Shown: piece after piece, positions 8,353 to 16,197 of the stretch
Numbering within the stretch: the first letter of the stretch is position 1
How the letters are laid out: each line of letters begins with the position of its first letter
Assembly (NCBI RefSeq): GCF_014649795.1
Contig: NZ_BMTS01000022.1
Span: 1 to 64,000, forward strand
DNA length: 64,000 nt
Origin: Streptomyces melanogenes
GTDB taxonomy: Bacteria; Actinomycetota; Actinomycetes; Streptomycetales; Streptomycetaceae
Direction of reading: 5' to 3'
Made by a program: the position numbers and the translations under genes
The notes under the pieces: generated by a model
What the model was told of the DNA's origin: nothing
Database searches by the model: none
What the model saw: the letters and a program-made list of their open reading frames with translations, nothing else

Positions 8353-9669
8353 TCACCCGGCCTCTCGTACAGGTCGCATCGCGGGCGGCCGTCCGGGGGC
8401 GGACGGGAGCGGCGGCCGCACCCGATGCAGCAACGGCCCCGTCATCAACGTAGTGATCACCGCCATCAACACCATCGCCGTGAACAGCCGCGTGTCGATG
8501 ACCCCGAGGCCCAGGCCCACGTTGAGGATGACGAGTTCGGTCAGGCCTCGGGCGTTGAGGAGTACGCCGAGGGCCGTCGCCTCGCGGGGGGTCGCGCCCG
8601 TGAGGCGGGCCGCTCCGAACGCGCCGGTGAACTTGCCCAGGCAGGCCGCCACCAGGACCACCGCCGTCATGGCCAGGCCGCGGCCGCCCAGGCCGGAGAT
8701 GTCCACGGACATGCCGGTGACCGTGAAGAAGACGGGCAGGAGCAGCAGGCTGGTCTGTTCGATGCGTTCGGGGACCTGCGGGGCCGTCTCGTCGATCCGG
8801 GCGCGCGGGACCACCGCGCCGAACGCGAACGCGCCGAAGACCGCGTGCAGGCCGATCTCGTCGGTCGCGACGGCGGTCAGCAGGACCCCGACGACGAGGA
8901 CGGCGTGGGTGAGCGCGATGCCGCCCGCCCACGGTCTGGCGGGGTCCAGGAGCCAGGCGAGGCCCGGGCGTACGAGCAGGACGAGTGCGGCGAGCAGCAG
9001 CGCGGACTCCAGCGCCATCCGGGCCAGCGGCCACGGCCCGCTCGCGCGGACCACCACGACCACGGCCGCCAGGATGCACCACGCCAGGAAGTCCTGGACG
9101 GCCGCGCAGGCGAGCGAGATGGAGCCCAACGGGTCCTTGTACAGGCCGCGTTCGGCCAAAATGCGGGCCAGGACCGGGAAGGCGGTGATGGACATCGCCG
9201 CGCCGAGGAAGAGCGCCGGGCCCAGCGGCCCGTCCGTCTTCAGCTCGGACTTGCTCAGCCACGGGTAGATCGCGTACGCCAGGCCCGCGCCCAGCGCGAA
9301 CGGCAGCGCCACCGAGCTCAGCGAGACCGCCGCCACCTGTCGTTTCGCGGTGGGTGTGCGCAGATGCCCGATGTCGAACTGGTAGCCCACGCCGAACATG
9401 AAGAGCACCAGGCCCAGTTGGGACAGGAGCTGGAGGTAGGGCAGCGTGGCGGGTGGGACCAGGTGGGTCTCCAGCTCGCCCGGGAAGAGGGAGAGCAGGC
9501 TCGGGCCCAGCAGGATGCCGCCGACGATCTCCCCCATCACGGCGGGCTGCCGAATTCGCTGCGCCAGCCGGGCCAGTACGAAGGCCACCGTGAGGATGAC
9601 GGCGAGGGCGAGGAGGAACCGTCCGGTGGGGGGCGCGGTGGATCCGGCGAGTAGGAGATGCGTCTGCAC
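8353..9669 (-). CDS. cation:proton antiporter (CPA2 family)
   Basis: The protein has 438 aa and about twelve hydrophobic segments covering nearly its whole length. Typical CPA2 features include QPAVMGEIVGGILLGPSLL near the N-terminus and SITAFPVLARIL and TDEIGLHAVFGAFAFGAVVP later. There is no TrkA-N regulatory domain. The GTG start at 9669 has AGGAG about nine bases upstream. It should exchange Na+ or K+ for protons across the membrane. Such genes sometimes border biosynthetic clusters, but nothing in the sequence shows a functional tie to the divergent Rieske gene. Confidence 0.9.
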   Translation of the reverse strand: MQTHLLLAGSTAPPTGRFLLALAVILTVAFVLARLAQRIRQPAVMGEIVGGILLGPSLLSLFPGELETHLVPPATLPYLQLLSQLGLVLFMFGVGYQFDIGHLRTPTAKRQVAAVSLSSVALPFALGAGLAYAIYPWLSKSELKTDGPLGPALFLGAAMSITAFPVLARILAERGLYKDPLGSISLACAAVQDFLAWCILAAVVVVVRASGPWPLARMALESALLLAALVLLVRPGLAWLLDPARPWAGGIALTHAVLVVGVLLTAVATDEIGLHAVFGAFAFGAVVPRARIDETAPQVPERIEQTSLLLLPVFFTVTGMSVDISGLGGRGLAMTAVVLVAACLGKFTGAFGAARLTGATPREATALGVLLNARGLTELVILNVGLGLGVIDTRLFTAMVLMAVITTLMTGPLLHRVRPPLPSAPGRPPAMRPVREAG

Positions 9670-9862
9670 GTCGGCTCACTCCTGTCGGGCCGCAGGGTGT
9701 GGCGCTGTTCTACAGGCGATTTACGCAATCGCACAACTCCCGTTCAACACCCCGTTCAACCGCGTGTTTTTTGACATTGAACAGGTCTCGTCACCCCTCA
9801 CCATATGGCTATAGAATTCCGGCGGACCCAAACCCCGTACGGGACTTGGAGGGAGTTGGCGG
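9670..9862. promoter_or_regulatory. AT-richer divergent promoter region with direct repeats
   Basis: This gap between the antiporter and the Rieske gene is AT-richer than its surroundings. Two CGTTCAAC direct repeats lie at 9741-9748 and 9753-9760 (12-base spacing, about one helical turn), followed by a TTTTTTGACATTGAAC stretch and a TATAGAAT-like hexamer near 9813. A strong RBS (GGAGGGAG) precedes the Rieske ATG. Repeat and promoter assignments are by eye only. Confidence 0.4.
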
Positions 9863-11005
9863 ATGGATCGCGACGAGGAACTCCGGATCCTGGACCGCGC
9901 CCTGGAGCACCTTCGCGACAAGCGACTCCCGCTGACCGACACGGACACCCGGGTCAGCGTCGACCGCTATCGGTCACCGGAGTGGTACCGGGCGGAACTC
10001 GACCGCATTTTCACCAAACTGCCCTCAATGCTGGTGCACAGCTCCGAGATTCCGGCTCCCGGCACCTTCGCGACCCTGGAGCATTTCGGCAGGCCGCTGA
10101 TCGTCAGCCGCGACCAGGACGGCGTGGCGCACGTCTTCCTCAACGCCTGCCGGCATCGCGGGGCGCGCCTGGAAAAGGACCCTTCCGGCGAGCGCAGACA
10201 GTTCATCTGCGGTTATCACGCCTGGCGTTACGACCTGGACGGTACCCTCGCCGCGATCCCGAGCCCGCACTGCTTCCCCGGTGTCGAGCGGGGAAAACGC
10301 AACCTGGTGGCGCTCCCGGCGGTGGAGGCGTACGGATTCGTCTGGCTGATGCCCGAGGAGAATCCGGGCCGCGTCGACCTCGACGCGTTCCTCGGCGACT
10401 TCCTTCCCGACATCGCGGATCTCGATCTTTCCTCGTACGAGATCTACGGGGCCGAGAGCCAGGAGTGGGAGATCAATTGGAAGCTGGTCGTCGAAGGCAC
10501 GCTTGAGGGTTACCACTTCCCGTTCCTGCACGCTAAGAGCGCCAACCCGCTCTTCGAGAACAGCACGTTCTTCTTCGACTCGTTCGGACCCCATCTGCGG
10601 TCGATCCTGCCGAAGCGGTCGATAAACTTCATCACGAAGACGGAACGCAGCGAACGGCGTCTTCTGTCGGTGGCGAACGTGATCCACACGATCTTTCCCA
10701 ACGAGACCGTGCTGCACCAGTCGGACCACTTCCTGTGGATTACCAGCCACCCGCTGGGCCCGACCCGTACGCTCGTGAAACTGCGCCTCATCGTGCCGAA
10801 GGGATCGGTGCGGGAAGGCAGCGTCGAGCAGTGGGAGGAGAACCGGCAGCTGACCTATCAGGTGCAGTACGAGGACCTCGAAATCTATCGCGAGATCCAG
10901 ATCGGTCTGACGACCGGCGCCAACGAGGAACACTGCTTTGGTACGCAGGAGTTCGCGCTCCAGAAGTACAACGAGGCCATCGAGGCCCATCTCTTCGGAG
11001 AGTGA
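9863..11005 (+). CDS. Rieske [2Fe-2S] ring-hydroxylating-type oxygenase
   Basis: The protein has 380 aa. The Rieske cluster ligands are Cys96/His98 (CRHRG) and Cys116/His119 (CGYHAWRYDLDG). The catalytic domain has the mononuclear iron motif WKLVVEGTLEGYHFPFLH with Glu215, His218 and His223. The architecture is that of the terminal oxygenase alpha subunit of aromatic-ring dioxygenases and related mono- and N-oxygenases; no reductase or beta subunit is nearby, so electrons must come from elsewhere. It converges tail-to-tail with the halogenase operon (28-bp gap) and probably oxidises the product of that locus (inference). GC content is slightly lower than that of neighbours. Confidence 0.93.
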   Translation: MDRDEELRILDRALEHLRDKRLPLTDTDTRVSVDRYRSPEWYRAELDRIFTKLPSMLVHSSEIPAPGTFATLEHFGRPLIVSRDQDGVAHVFLNACRHRGARLEKDPSGERRQFICGYHAWRYDLDGTLAAIPSPHCFPGVERGKRNLVALPAVEAYGFVWLMPEENPGRVDLDAFLGDFLPDIADLDLSSYEIYGAESQEWEINWKLVVEGTLEGYHFPFLHAKSANPLFENSTFFFDSFGPHLRSILPKRSINFITKTERSERRLLSVANVIHTIFPNETVLHQSDHFLWITSHPLGPTRTLVKLRLIVPKGSVREGSVEQWEENRQLTYQVQYEDLEIYREIQIGLTTGANEEHCFGTQEFALQKYNEAIEAHLFGE

Positions 11006-11033
11006 TGCCCAGCCCAGCAGCCCTCGCCAAGAA

Positions 11034-12275
11034 TCACTTCGTCGGCAGTCGCCGTTTCGCCGCGTACAGCGCGCCCCCGGCCAGCAGCCCCCAGAACGCG
11101 CCGCTGATCCCGAAGAACTGCACCCCCGACACCGTCACCACCAGCGTGACCACCGCGGCCTCCCGGTCGCCCGGGTCGGTCACCGCTCCCACCAGCGAGT
11201 TGCCGAGCGCGCCGAGCAGCGCCAGGCCCGCCACCGCCTCGATCAGGGTGGGCGGGGCCGCGCCGACGAACGCGACCGCCGCGCCCGCGCCCAGGCCGAG
11301 CAGGACGTAGGCGCCGCCGCCGATCGCCGCCGCCCGGTAGCGCTTGCGGGGGTCGGGGCCCGCGTTCTCGTCGGCGCACAGCGCGGCGGTGATCGCGGCG
11401 AGGTTGACCGCGTGGCCGCCGAACGGCGCCGAGGCCAGGCCGAAGGCGCCGGTCCAGCCGAACAGCGGTCCCGGCTCCGGCTCGTAGCCGTTGACGTTCA
11501 GGACCGCGATGCCCGGGATGTTCTGCGAGGCCATCGTCACCACGTACAGCGGCAGGGCGATGCCGATCACGGCCGCCGCCGTGAAGTCGGGGGTGACCAG
11601 GACCGGCTTGGGCCACAGCGGTCCGAGGTCGGCGGCGGAGATGTGGGTGGTCGCGGTGATCAGGACGATCGCGACGACGACCGCGGCCGGTACCGCGTAC
11701 AGCTTCTTGAAAGTGCCGACGGCCGCCCAGACGACGACGATCGCCAGGCCCACCGCCGGTTTCTCCTGGACCGCCTTGGCGGGGGCCAGGCACAGCGGCA
11801 GCAGGATCCCCGCGAGCATGGCGTTGGCCAGCGGTTTCGGGATGGCCGAGACCCAGCGGCCGAGCGGCTTCCACAGTCCGGTGACCACGATCAGCGCGGC
11901 GGTCACCAGGAACGCGCCGACGGCCGCGCCGAATCCGCCCTCGACCGCGGCCGAGCCGGCAAGGAGAGCCGCGCCCGGTGTCGACCAGGCGACGCTGATC
12001 GGCATCTTCAGCCGCAGGCTGAGGAAGATCGCGCAGGCGCCCATCGAAACGGAGAGGGCCATCAGGCCGGACGCCGCCTCGGCGCGGTTGGCGCCGACCC
12101 GGGTGAGGCCTTCGAGGACGATCGCGAACGAGCTGGAGAACCCCACGAACGCGGCGATCAGCCCGACCGTACCGGCCCTGACCAGCTCGGACGCCAGGCC
12201 CGGGCGCTGCCGCGGCTCCGGCTCGGGGTTTGGTGGGCCGTCGGCGTTCGCCGCCTCCGTCTCGGACGTGGTCAC
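11034..12275 (-). CDS. benE: BenE-type benzoate/H+ symporter family transporter
   Basis: The protein has 413 aa with about twelve hydrophobic segments and BenE-family features: GFSSSFAIVLEGL, MPISVAWSTPGAALLAG, ASQNIPGIAVLNVNGYEP and FGGHAVNLAAITAALC. Family members take up benzoate and similar carboxylates with protons. Here it is the last gene of the halogenase operon; its GTG start overlaps the stop of the acyl-CoA-dehydrogenase-like gene (GTGA). The position suggests movement of a carboxylate precursor or product of the locus rather than benzoate catabolism, since no other benzoate genes are present. Confidence 0.88.
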   Translation of the reverse strand: MTTSETEAANADGPPNPEPEPRQRPGLASELVRAGTVGLIAAFVGFSSSFAIVLEGLTRVGANRAEAASGLMALSVSMGACAIFLSLRLKMPISVAWSTPGAALLAGSAAVEGGFGAAVGAFLVTAALIVVTGLWKPLGRWVSAIPKPLANAMLAGILLPLCLAPAKAVQEKPAVGLAIVVVWAAVGTFKKLYAVPAAVVVAIVLITATTHISAADLGPLWPKPVLVTPDFTAAAVIGIALPLYVVTMASQNIPGIAVLNVNGYEPEPGPLFGWTGAFGLASAPFGGHAVNLAAITAALCADENAGPDPRKRYRAAAIGGGAYVLLGLGAGAAVAFVGAAPPTLIEAVAGLALLGALGNSLVGAVTDPGDREAAVVTLVVTVSGVQFFGISGAFWGLLAGGALYAAKRRLPTK

Positions 12276-13444
12276 GGCAACTCCTCGTATCCGCTCTGTA
12301 CGACGATGTCGCGCATGACCTCGCTCGCTCCGGCGGCGACGGTGGCGGCTTGGGCGTCATGCACGGTCTGGACGATCGGCGCGCCCTCGCGGAAGCCCTC
12401 GGAGCCGTGCAGATGGCGGCATTCCTCGGCGACGGTCCGGGCCACTTCGGTGGCCTTGAGCTTAGCCATCGAGCAGGCGGTGATCGAGAGGGGGTCGCGG
12501 GCGTAGCTCCAGGCCGCGTGGTGGGCGAGCTGGCGGGCCGCCTCGACCTCGGTGAGCAGATCGGCCATCTTGTGGCGGACGGCCTGCTTGGCGCTGAGCG
12601 TCGACTCGAACATGCCCCGGTTCTTCAGGTATTTCCACGTCATATCCAGGCAGTTGGCCGCGTCGCCGACCGCCGAGATCCCCGCCGCAAGCCGCTCCAG
12701 CTGCATGTTCCGCATGATCTGTACGAAGCCGGAGTTGCGGCGGCCGATCACGTTCTCCCTGGGCACCCGCACCCCGCGCATGCTGATGTCGGCCATGCCG
12801 GAGGCCCGCCAGGCGATGGAGTCGTTGGGAAGCACGTGGACGCCCTCGGTGGCGCGGTCCACGACCAGCAGGGTCAAGCTGCCCTGGTTCACCGGGCGTT
12901 GACCCGTGCGGGCCGCCGTCACGAAGAAGTCCGCGAAGGCGCCGTTGACGATGAAGCGCTTCTCGGCGTGGACCACCAGATGGTCGCCGTCCTCGACGGC
13001 CGTCGCCTCCAGTCGGCCGAGGTCCGAGCCCGCCTGCGGTTCGGTGATCGCGAGGGCGGCGATCAGGTCGCCCGATACGGCGGGGCGCAGATAGCGCTGG
13101 CGCAGCTCGGGCGAGCCGTTGGTGGCGAGGTAGCTGGTGCCCATGTAGGCGTGGAGCGCGACCGCGAACCGCACTCCCCCGAAGCCGGTCCGGCCCAGCT
13201 CCTCCAGGAAGACCACCGAGTGGAAGAAGTCGAGACCGGCGCCGCCGACCGAGGTGGGGTGGTTGAGCCCGAGCAGCCCCTCGGCGGCGAAGGCCTGCCA
13301 GGCCGAGCGGGGCATCGCGCGCCGCCGCTCCCACTCCGCCGCGTACGGCACGACCTCCTTGCGGAAGAACGTACGGACCGAGGCGCGGAACTCCTCGTGT
13401 TCCGGGGTGAGATGGGGAGACGGTCCGCTCAGCAGGTCCGTCAT
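12272..13444 (-). CDS. acyl-CoA dehydrogenase-like flavoprotein in halogenase operon
   Basis: The protein has 390 aa. It shows the ACAD fold: N-terminal helices, FAD-contacting ALAITEPQAGSDLGRLEATA near 150 and a C-terminal helical domain ending GASEVMRDIV. The residue that is the catalytic Glu of medium-chain enzymes (E-G-T-S) is Ala here (A-A-G-A-S), while a Glu is present in MQLERLAAG, the place used as base by isovaleryl-CoA dehydrogenase. Translationally coupled to the thioesterase (ATGA) and to BenE (GTGA). In this context it probably desaturates a carrier-bound or free acyl group made by the A-PCP-halogenase set; an oxidised chloro-amino acid is an inference. Confidence 0.88.
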   Translation of the reverse strand: MTDLLSGPSPHLTPEHEEFRASVRTFFRKEVVPYAAEWERRRAMPRSAWQAFAAEGLLGLNHPTSVGGAGLDFFHSVVFLEELGRTGFGGVRFAVALHAYMGTSYLATNGSPELRQRYLRPAVSGDLIAALAITEPQAGSDLGRLEATAVEDGDHLVVHAEKRFIVNGAFADFFVTAARTGQRPVNQGSLTLLVVDRATEGVHVLPNDSIAWRASGMADISMRGVRVPRENVIGRRNSGFVQIMRNMQLERLAAGISAVGDAANCLDMTWKYLKNRGMFESTLSAKQAVRHKMADLLTEVEAARQLAHHAAWSYARDPLSITACSMAKLKATEVARTVAEECRHLHGSEGFREGAPIVQTVHDAQAATVAAGASEVMRDIVVQSGYEELP

Positions 13445-14229
13445 GGCGCGCCCCCCGTCCCCAGCCGCCCGCAGATCGCCGCGAGCACGGCCTCCTCCTC
13501 GTCGCGCAGGAAGAAGTGCCCGGCGGGAAAGGACCGGATCGCGAACTCCGCCGTCGTGTGGTGCTTCCAGGCCACCATGTCCTCGTACGGGTCGATGTCG
13601 TCGCCCTCGCCACACAGCGCCAGGACCGGCGCGGCGATCCGCCCCGGCGACGGCTCCCAGGTCTCGGCGAGCCGCAGATCGGCCCGGAGCACCGGTTCGA
13701 GGAGCTTCATCAGGGCGCGGCTGGCGAGGACTTCGGGCGGGACGCCGTTCATCTCGCGCAGTCGTCGGTGCAGGGTGGGCCCGTCCATGGTGTGCATGGG
13801 CGGGGTGCGCGGTGCCACGCCCGGCGCGCGGCACGCCGAGACGACCAGGAGCTCGGGCGGGCGAAGGCCGTCGGCGGCGAGCCGGTGGGCGAGTTCGTAC
13901 GCGAGCCGGGCGCCCAGGCTGTGCCCGAAGAAGGCGTACGGCCCGCGCTCGGTCTCCGGGGCCAGGGCCTCGGTCAGCGCCCCGAGCGCCTGCGGCCAGG
14001 AGTCGAAGGGCCGCTCGCGGAAGCGCTGTTCGCGCCCGGGCAGCCGGATGCCGGTGACCCCGACGTCCGGCGGCACCCGCTCCTGCCAGCCGCGGAAGAC
14101 CTGGGTGCCGCCGCCCGCGTACGGGAAGCAGAACAGCCGGGTGGTGACCGCGGCGTCGCCGGAGAACCGGGCGAACGGGCTGCCCGTCGCGGTCCCGGGC
14201 GGCGCGGCGGCGCGGGGCGGGGGGCGCAC
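13441..14229 (-). CDS. type II thioesterase (alpha/beta hydrolase)
   Basis: The protein has 262 aa. It has the GrsT/RifR-type pattern: LFCFPYAGGG near the N-terminus, nucleophile elbow FFGHSLGARLAYE (catalytic Ser), an acidic residue in CGEGDDIDPYEDM and the catalytic His in FPAGHFFL. Such enzymes hydrolyse acyl groups from carrier proteins. In SyrB2- and CytC-type systems a dedicated thioesterase releases the chlorinated amino acid from its PCP, and the position here directly after the PCP supports that role (inference). The start is taken as GTG 14229, two bases after the PCP stop; the first 25 residues are Pro/Ala-rich and may not be part of the fold. Confidence 0.9.
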   Translation of the reverse strand: MRPPPRAAAPPGTATGSPFARFSGDAAVTTRLFCFPYAGGGTQVFRGWQERVPPDVGVTGIRLPGREQRFRERPFDSWPQALGALTEALAPETERGPYAFFGHSLGARLAYELAHRLAADGLRPPELLVVSACRAPGVAPRTPPMHTMDGPTLHRRLREMNGVPPEVLASRALMKLLEPVLRADLRLAETWEPSPGRIAAPVLALCGEGDDIDPYEDMVAWKHHTTAEFAIRSFPAGHFFLRDEEEAVLAAICGRLGTGGAP

Positions 14230-14231
14230 GG

Positions 14232-14504
14232 CTACGCCATCGCCTCGTCGACGGCCTTGGCCAGACTGCTCAGCCTGGCGTCCTCGTAGAGCGTCTCGGG
14301 CAGCAGCACGTCGACGGCGAAGCGCTCCTCGACCCGGGACAGGAACTTGATGGCGGTGAGCGAGTTGCCGCCGAGCTCGAAGAAGTCGTCGCCGACGGCC
14401 ACTTCGGTGATGCCGAACAGACCGCGCCAGATCTCGGCGATCGCCTCCTCGGTCGCGGTCATGGGCGGCGTACCGAGCGCCGCCTGCGAGTCCTGGGAAG
14501 TCAT
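14232..14504 (-). CDS. stand-alone peptidyl carrier protein (PCP)
   Basis: The protein has 90 aa. It has the carrier-protein core DDFFELGGNSLTAIKFL, whose Ser is the site of 4'-phosphopantetheine attachment, with preceding EIWRGLFG and following ETLYEDARLSSLA helices. A strong RBS (GGAGGAGAG) precedes the ATG. It lies 18 bp after the adenylation gene and immediately before the thioesterase. It is the expected aminoacyl holder for the halogenase, which in the SyrB2 and CytC3 family acts only on carrier-bound amino acids. Confidence 0.95.
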   Translation of the reverse strand: MTSQDSQAALGTPPMTATEEAIAEIWRGLFGITEVAVGDDFFELGGNSLTAIKFLSRVEERFAVDVLLPETLYEDARLSSLAKAVDEAMA

Positions 14505-14522
14505 GGTCTCTCCTCCGTCCGG

Positions 14523-16157
14523 TCAGTCCCGCGAGGCCACCGGCCGGGCGGCCGGGGCGGCGGGTGGTGGGGTGTGGCTGTCGTGCGCGGCGAGCAGCGC
14601 GCGGCCGTCGACCTTGCCGGTCGCCGTCAGCGGCAGCGCCTCGCACAGGTGGATGCGGGCCGGGACCAGATACGCGGGGAGCCGGGTCCGCAGGTGGTGG
14701 CGCAGGGAGGTGGGTGTGACGGACTGGTCGTCCGTCACCACGAAGGCCACCAGGGCCCGTTCGCCGCGCTCGGAGCTCACCGTCACATGGCTGCGCCGTA
14801 CCGAAGGGTGGTGGTCGAGGTGGTGGGCGACCTCGCCCAGTTCGATCCGGAAGCCGTTGATCTTGACCTGGTCGTCGTCGCGGCCCTGGAAGACGAGCGA
14901 GCCGTCGGGGAGCAGGGTGCCGTGGTCGCCGGTGCGGTAGAGCCGTTCGGTCACACCGTCGACCAGCCGCTCGACGAAGCGGTCGGCGGTGAGCTCCGGC
15001 ATGCCCACATAGCCGGGCGAGAGTCCGTCGCCCGCCAGGCAGATCTCGCCGGTACGGCCCGGCTCGCACAGGGTGTCACCGTCGATCACATAGAGGCGGG
15101 TGTTCTGGATGGGGGTGCCGATCGGCAGCAGCCCGGAGTCGGGGAGCAGCCGGTCGACGGGGTGGTAGGTGGCGAAGGTGGTCGCCTCGGTGGGTCCGTA
15201 CACATGGACCAGACGGCCCGGTCCGTACCGCCGCAGCGCCGCCGCCACGTGCGGGATCGAGTGGAGCTCGCCGCCCATCAGGACGGTCTCGGTCCCGTCG
15301 ACGGCCTCGGGCGCCTCGTCGACCACGGCGTTGAACAGGGCCGTGGTGAGGAAGACGACGGTGACGCCGTGTTCGTCGATGACCCGCCCGAGCCGGGAGA
15401 GCCGCACCAGGCCCTCCGGGTAGAGCACGCACGTACCGCCGTTGAGCAGCGCGCCCCAGATCTCGAAGGTCGCCGCGTCGAACGTGACCGGCGCGAGCTG
15501 GAGCAGCCGGCTGTCCGCGTCGAGCCGGGCGAACCGGGCGCCGAGGACGAGCCGGGCGATGCTGCGGTGACGGACGGCGACGCCCTTGGGGCGGCCCGTG
15601 GAGCCCGAGGTGAAGTTGATGTACGCGAGGGAGTCACCTGTGCTCTCGACCGCCGGGACGGTCCCGGCCTCCTCCAACTTTCCTTCTACTGCAATGACTT
15701 GACATTCACTCAGCCGCTGGGAGAGCTGTTCATGGCGATCGGTCAGCACCCAGCGGCAGTCGGCGTCCGTGAACAGGCCGTGCAGGCGCTCGTCCGGCCA
15801 GCCCACGTCGAACGGCAGATACGCGCCCCCGCACTTCAGCACCGCGAGCAGCGCCACGATCAGCTCGGGCGAGCGCGTCAGACAGACCCCGACGGTCGCC
15901 CCGGGCGGGAAGCCCTCGGCGAGCAGTCGGCGGGCGAGCCCGTTGGAGAGCCGGTCCAGCTCCCCGTAGGTGTACGCGCGCCCGCCCTGCACGACCGCGG
16001 GCGCGTCCGGGTCGCGGGCGGCGCTCGCGGCGAAGAGCGCGGGCACCGAGCTGTCCCGGGGGTAGTCGGATGCGGTCCGGTTGATCCGGCGGTGGAGGGC
16101 GAACGCCTCCTGGGTGCCGGTGAGTCGGGTCCCCGTTTGTCTTTCCAGCGCAGACAC
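14523..16157 (-). CDS. stand-alone NRPS adenylation domain
   Basis: The protein has 544 aa. Core motifs are intact: A3 YINFTSGSTGRPKGV, A5 VYGPTEATTFATY, A7 YRTGD, A8 GRDDDQVKINGFRIELGE and the A10 lysine in LTATGKVDGRAL. No condensation or carrier domain is fused. Aligning by eye to GrsA, the ten specificity residues read D-A-F-F-L-G-V-T-F-K, which resembles aliphatic (Ile/Val-like) codes rather than proline or aromatic ones. It activates an amino acid and loads the PCP encoded 18 bp downstream. The GTG start at 16157 follows a GAGGG run very closely, so the exact start is uncertain. It resembles CytC1 in role (inference). Confidence 0.93.
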   Translation of the reverse strand: MSALERQTGTRLTGTQEAFALHRRINRTASDYPRDSSVPALFAASAARDPDAPAVVQGGRAYTYGELDRLSNGLARRLLAEGFPPGATVGVCLTRSPELIVALLAVLKCGGAYLPFDVGWPDERLHGLFTDADCRWVLTDRHEQLSQRLSECQVIAVEGKLEEAGTVPAVESTGDSLAYINFTSGSTGRPKGVAVRHRSIARLVLGARFARLDADSRLLQLAPVTFDAATFEIWGALLNGGTCVLYPEGLVRLSRLGRVIDEHGVTVVFLTTALFNAVVDEAPEAVDGTETVLMGGELHSIPHVAAALRRYGPGRLVHVYGPTEATTFATYHPVDRLLPDSGLLPIGTPIQNTRLYVIDGDTLCEPGRTGEICLAGDGLSPGYVGMPELTADRFVERLVDGVTERLYRTGDHGTLLPDGSLVFQGRDDDQVKINGFRIELGEVAHHLDHHPSVRRSHVTVSSERGERALVAFVVTDDQSVTPTSLRHHLRTRLPAYLVPARIHLCEALPLTATGKVDGRALLAAHDSHTPPPAAPAARPVASRD

Positions 16158-16197
16158 CCCTCGGGATGTGGCGACGACGGTCGTGGTCGGACGGGGG

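Noticed and set aside
12272..16157. A domain + PCP + ACAD as a prolyl-to-pyrrole (PltF/PltL/PltE or RedM/RedO/RedW) pathway
   Set aside because: The gene trio fits at first sight, but the specificity residues read by eye (DAFFLGVTFK) are unlike proline codes, and the leading gene is an aminoacyl-PCP aliphatic halogenase with a releasing thioesterase.
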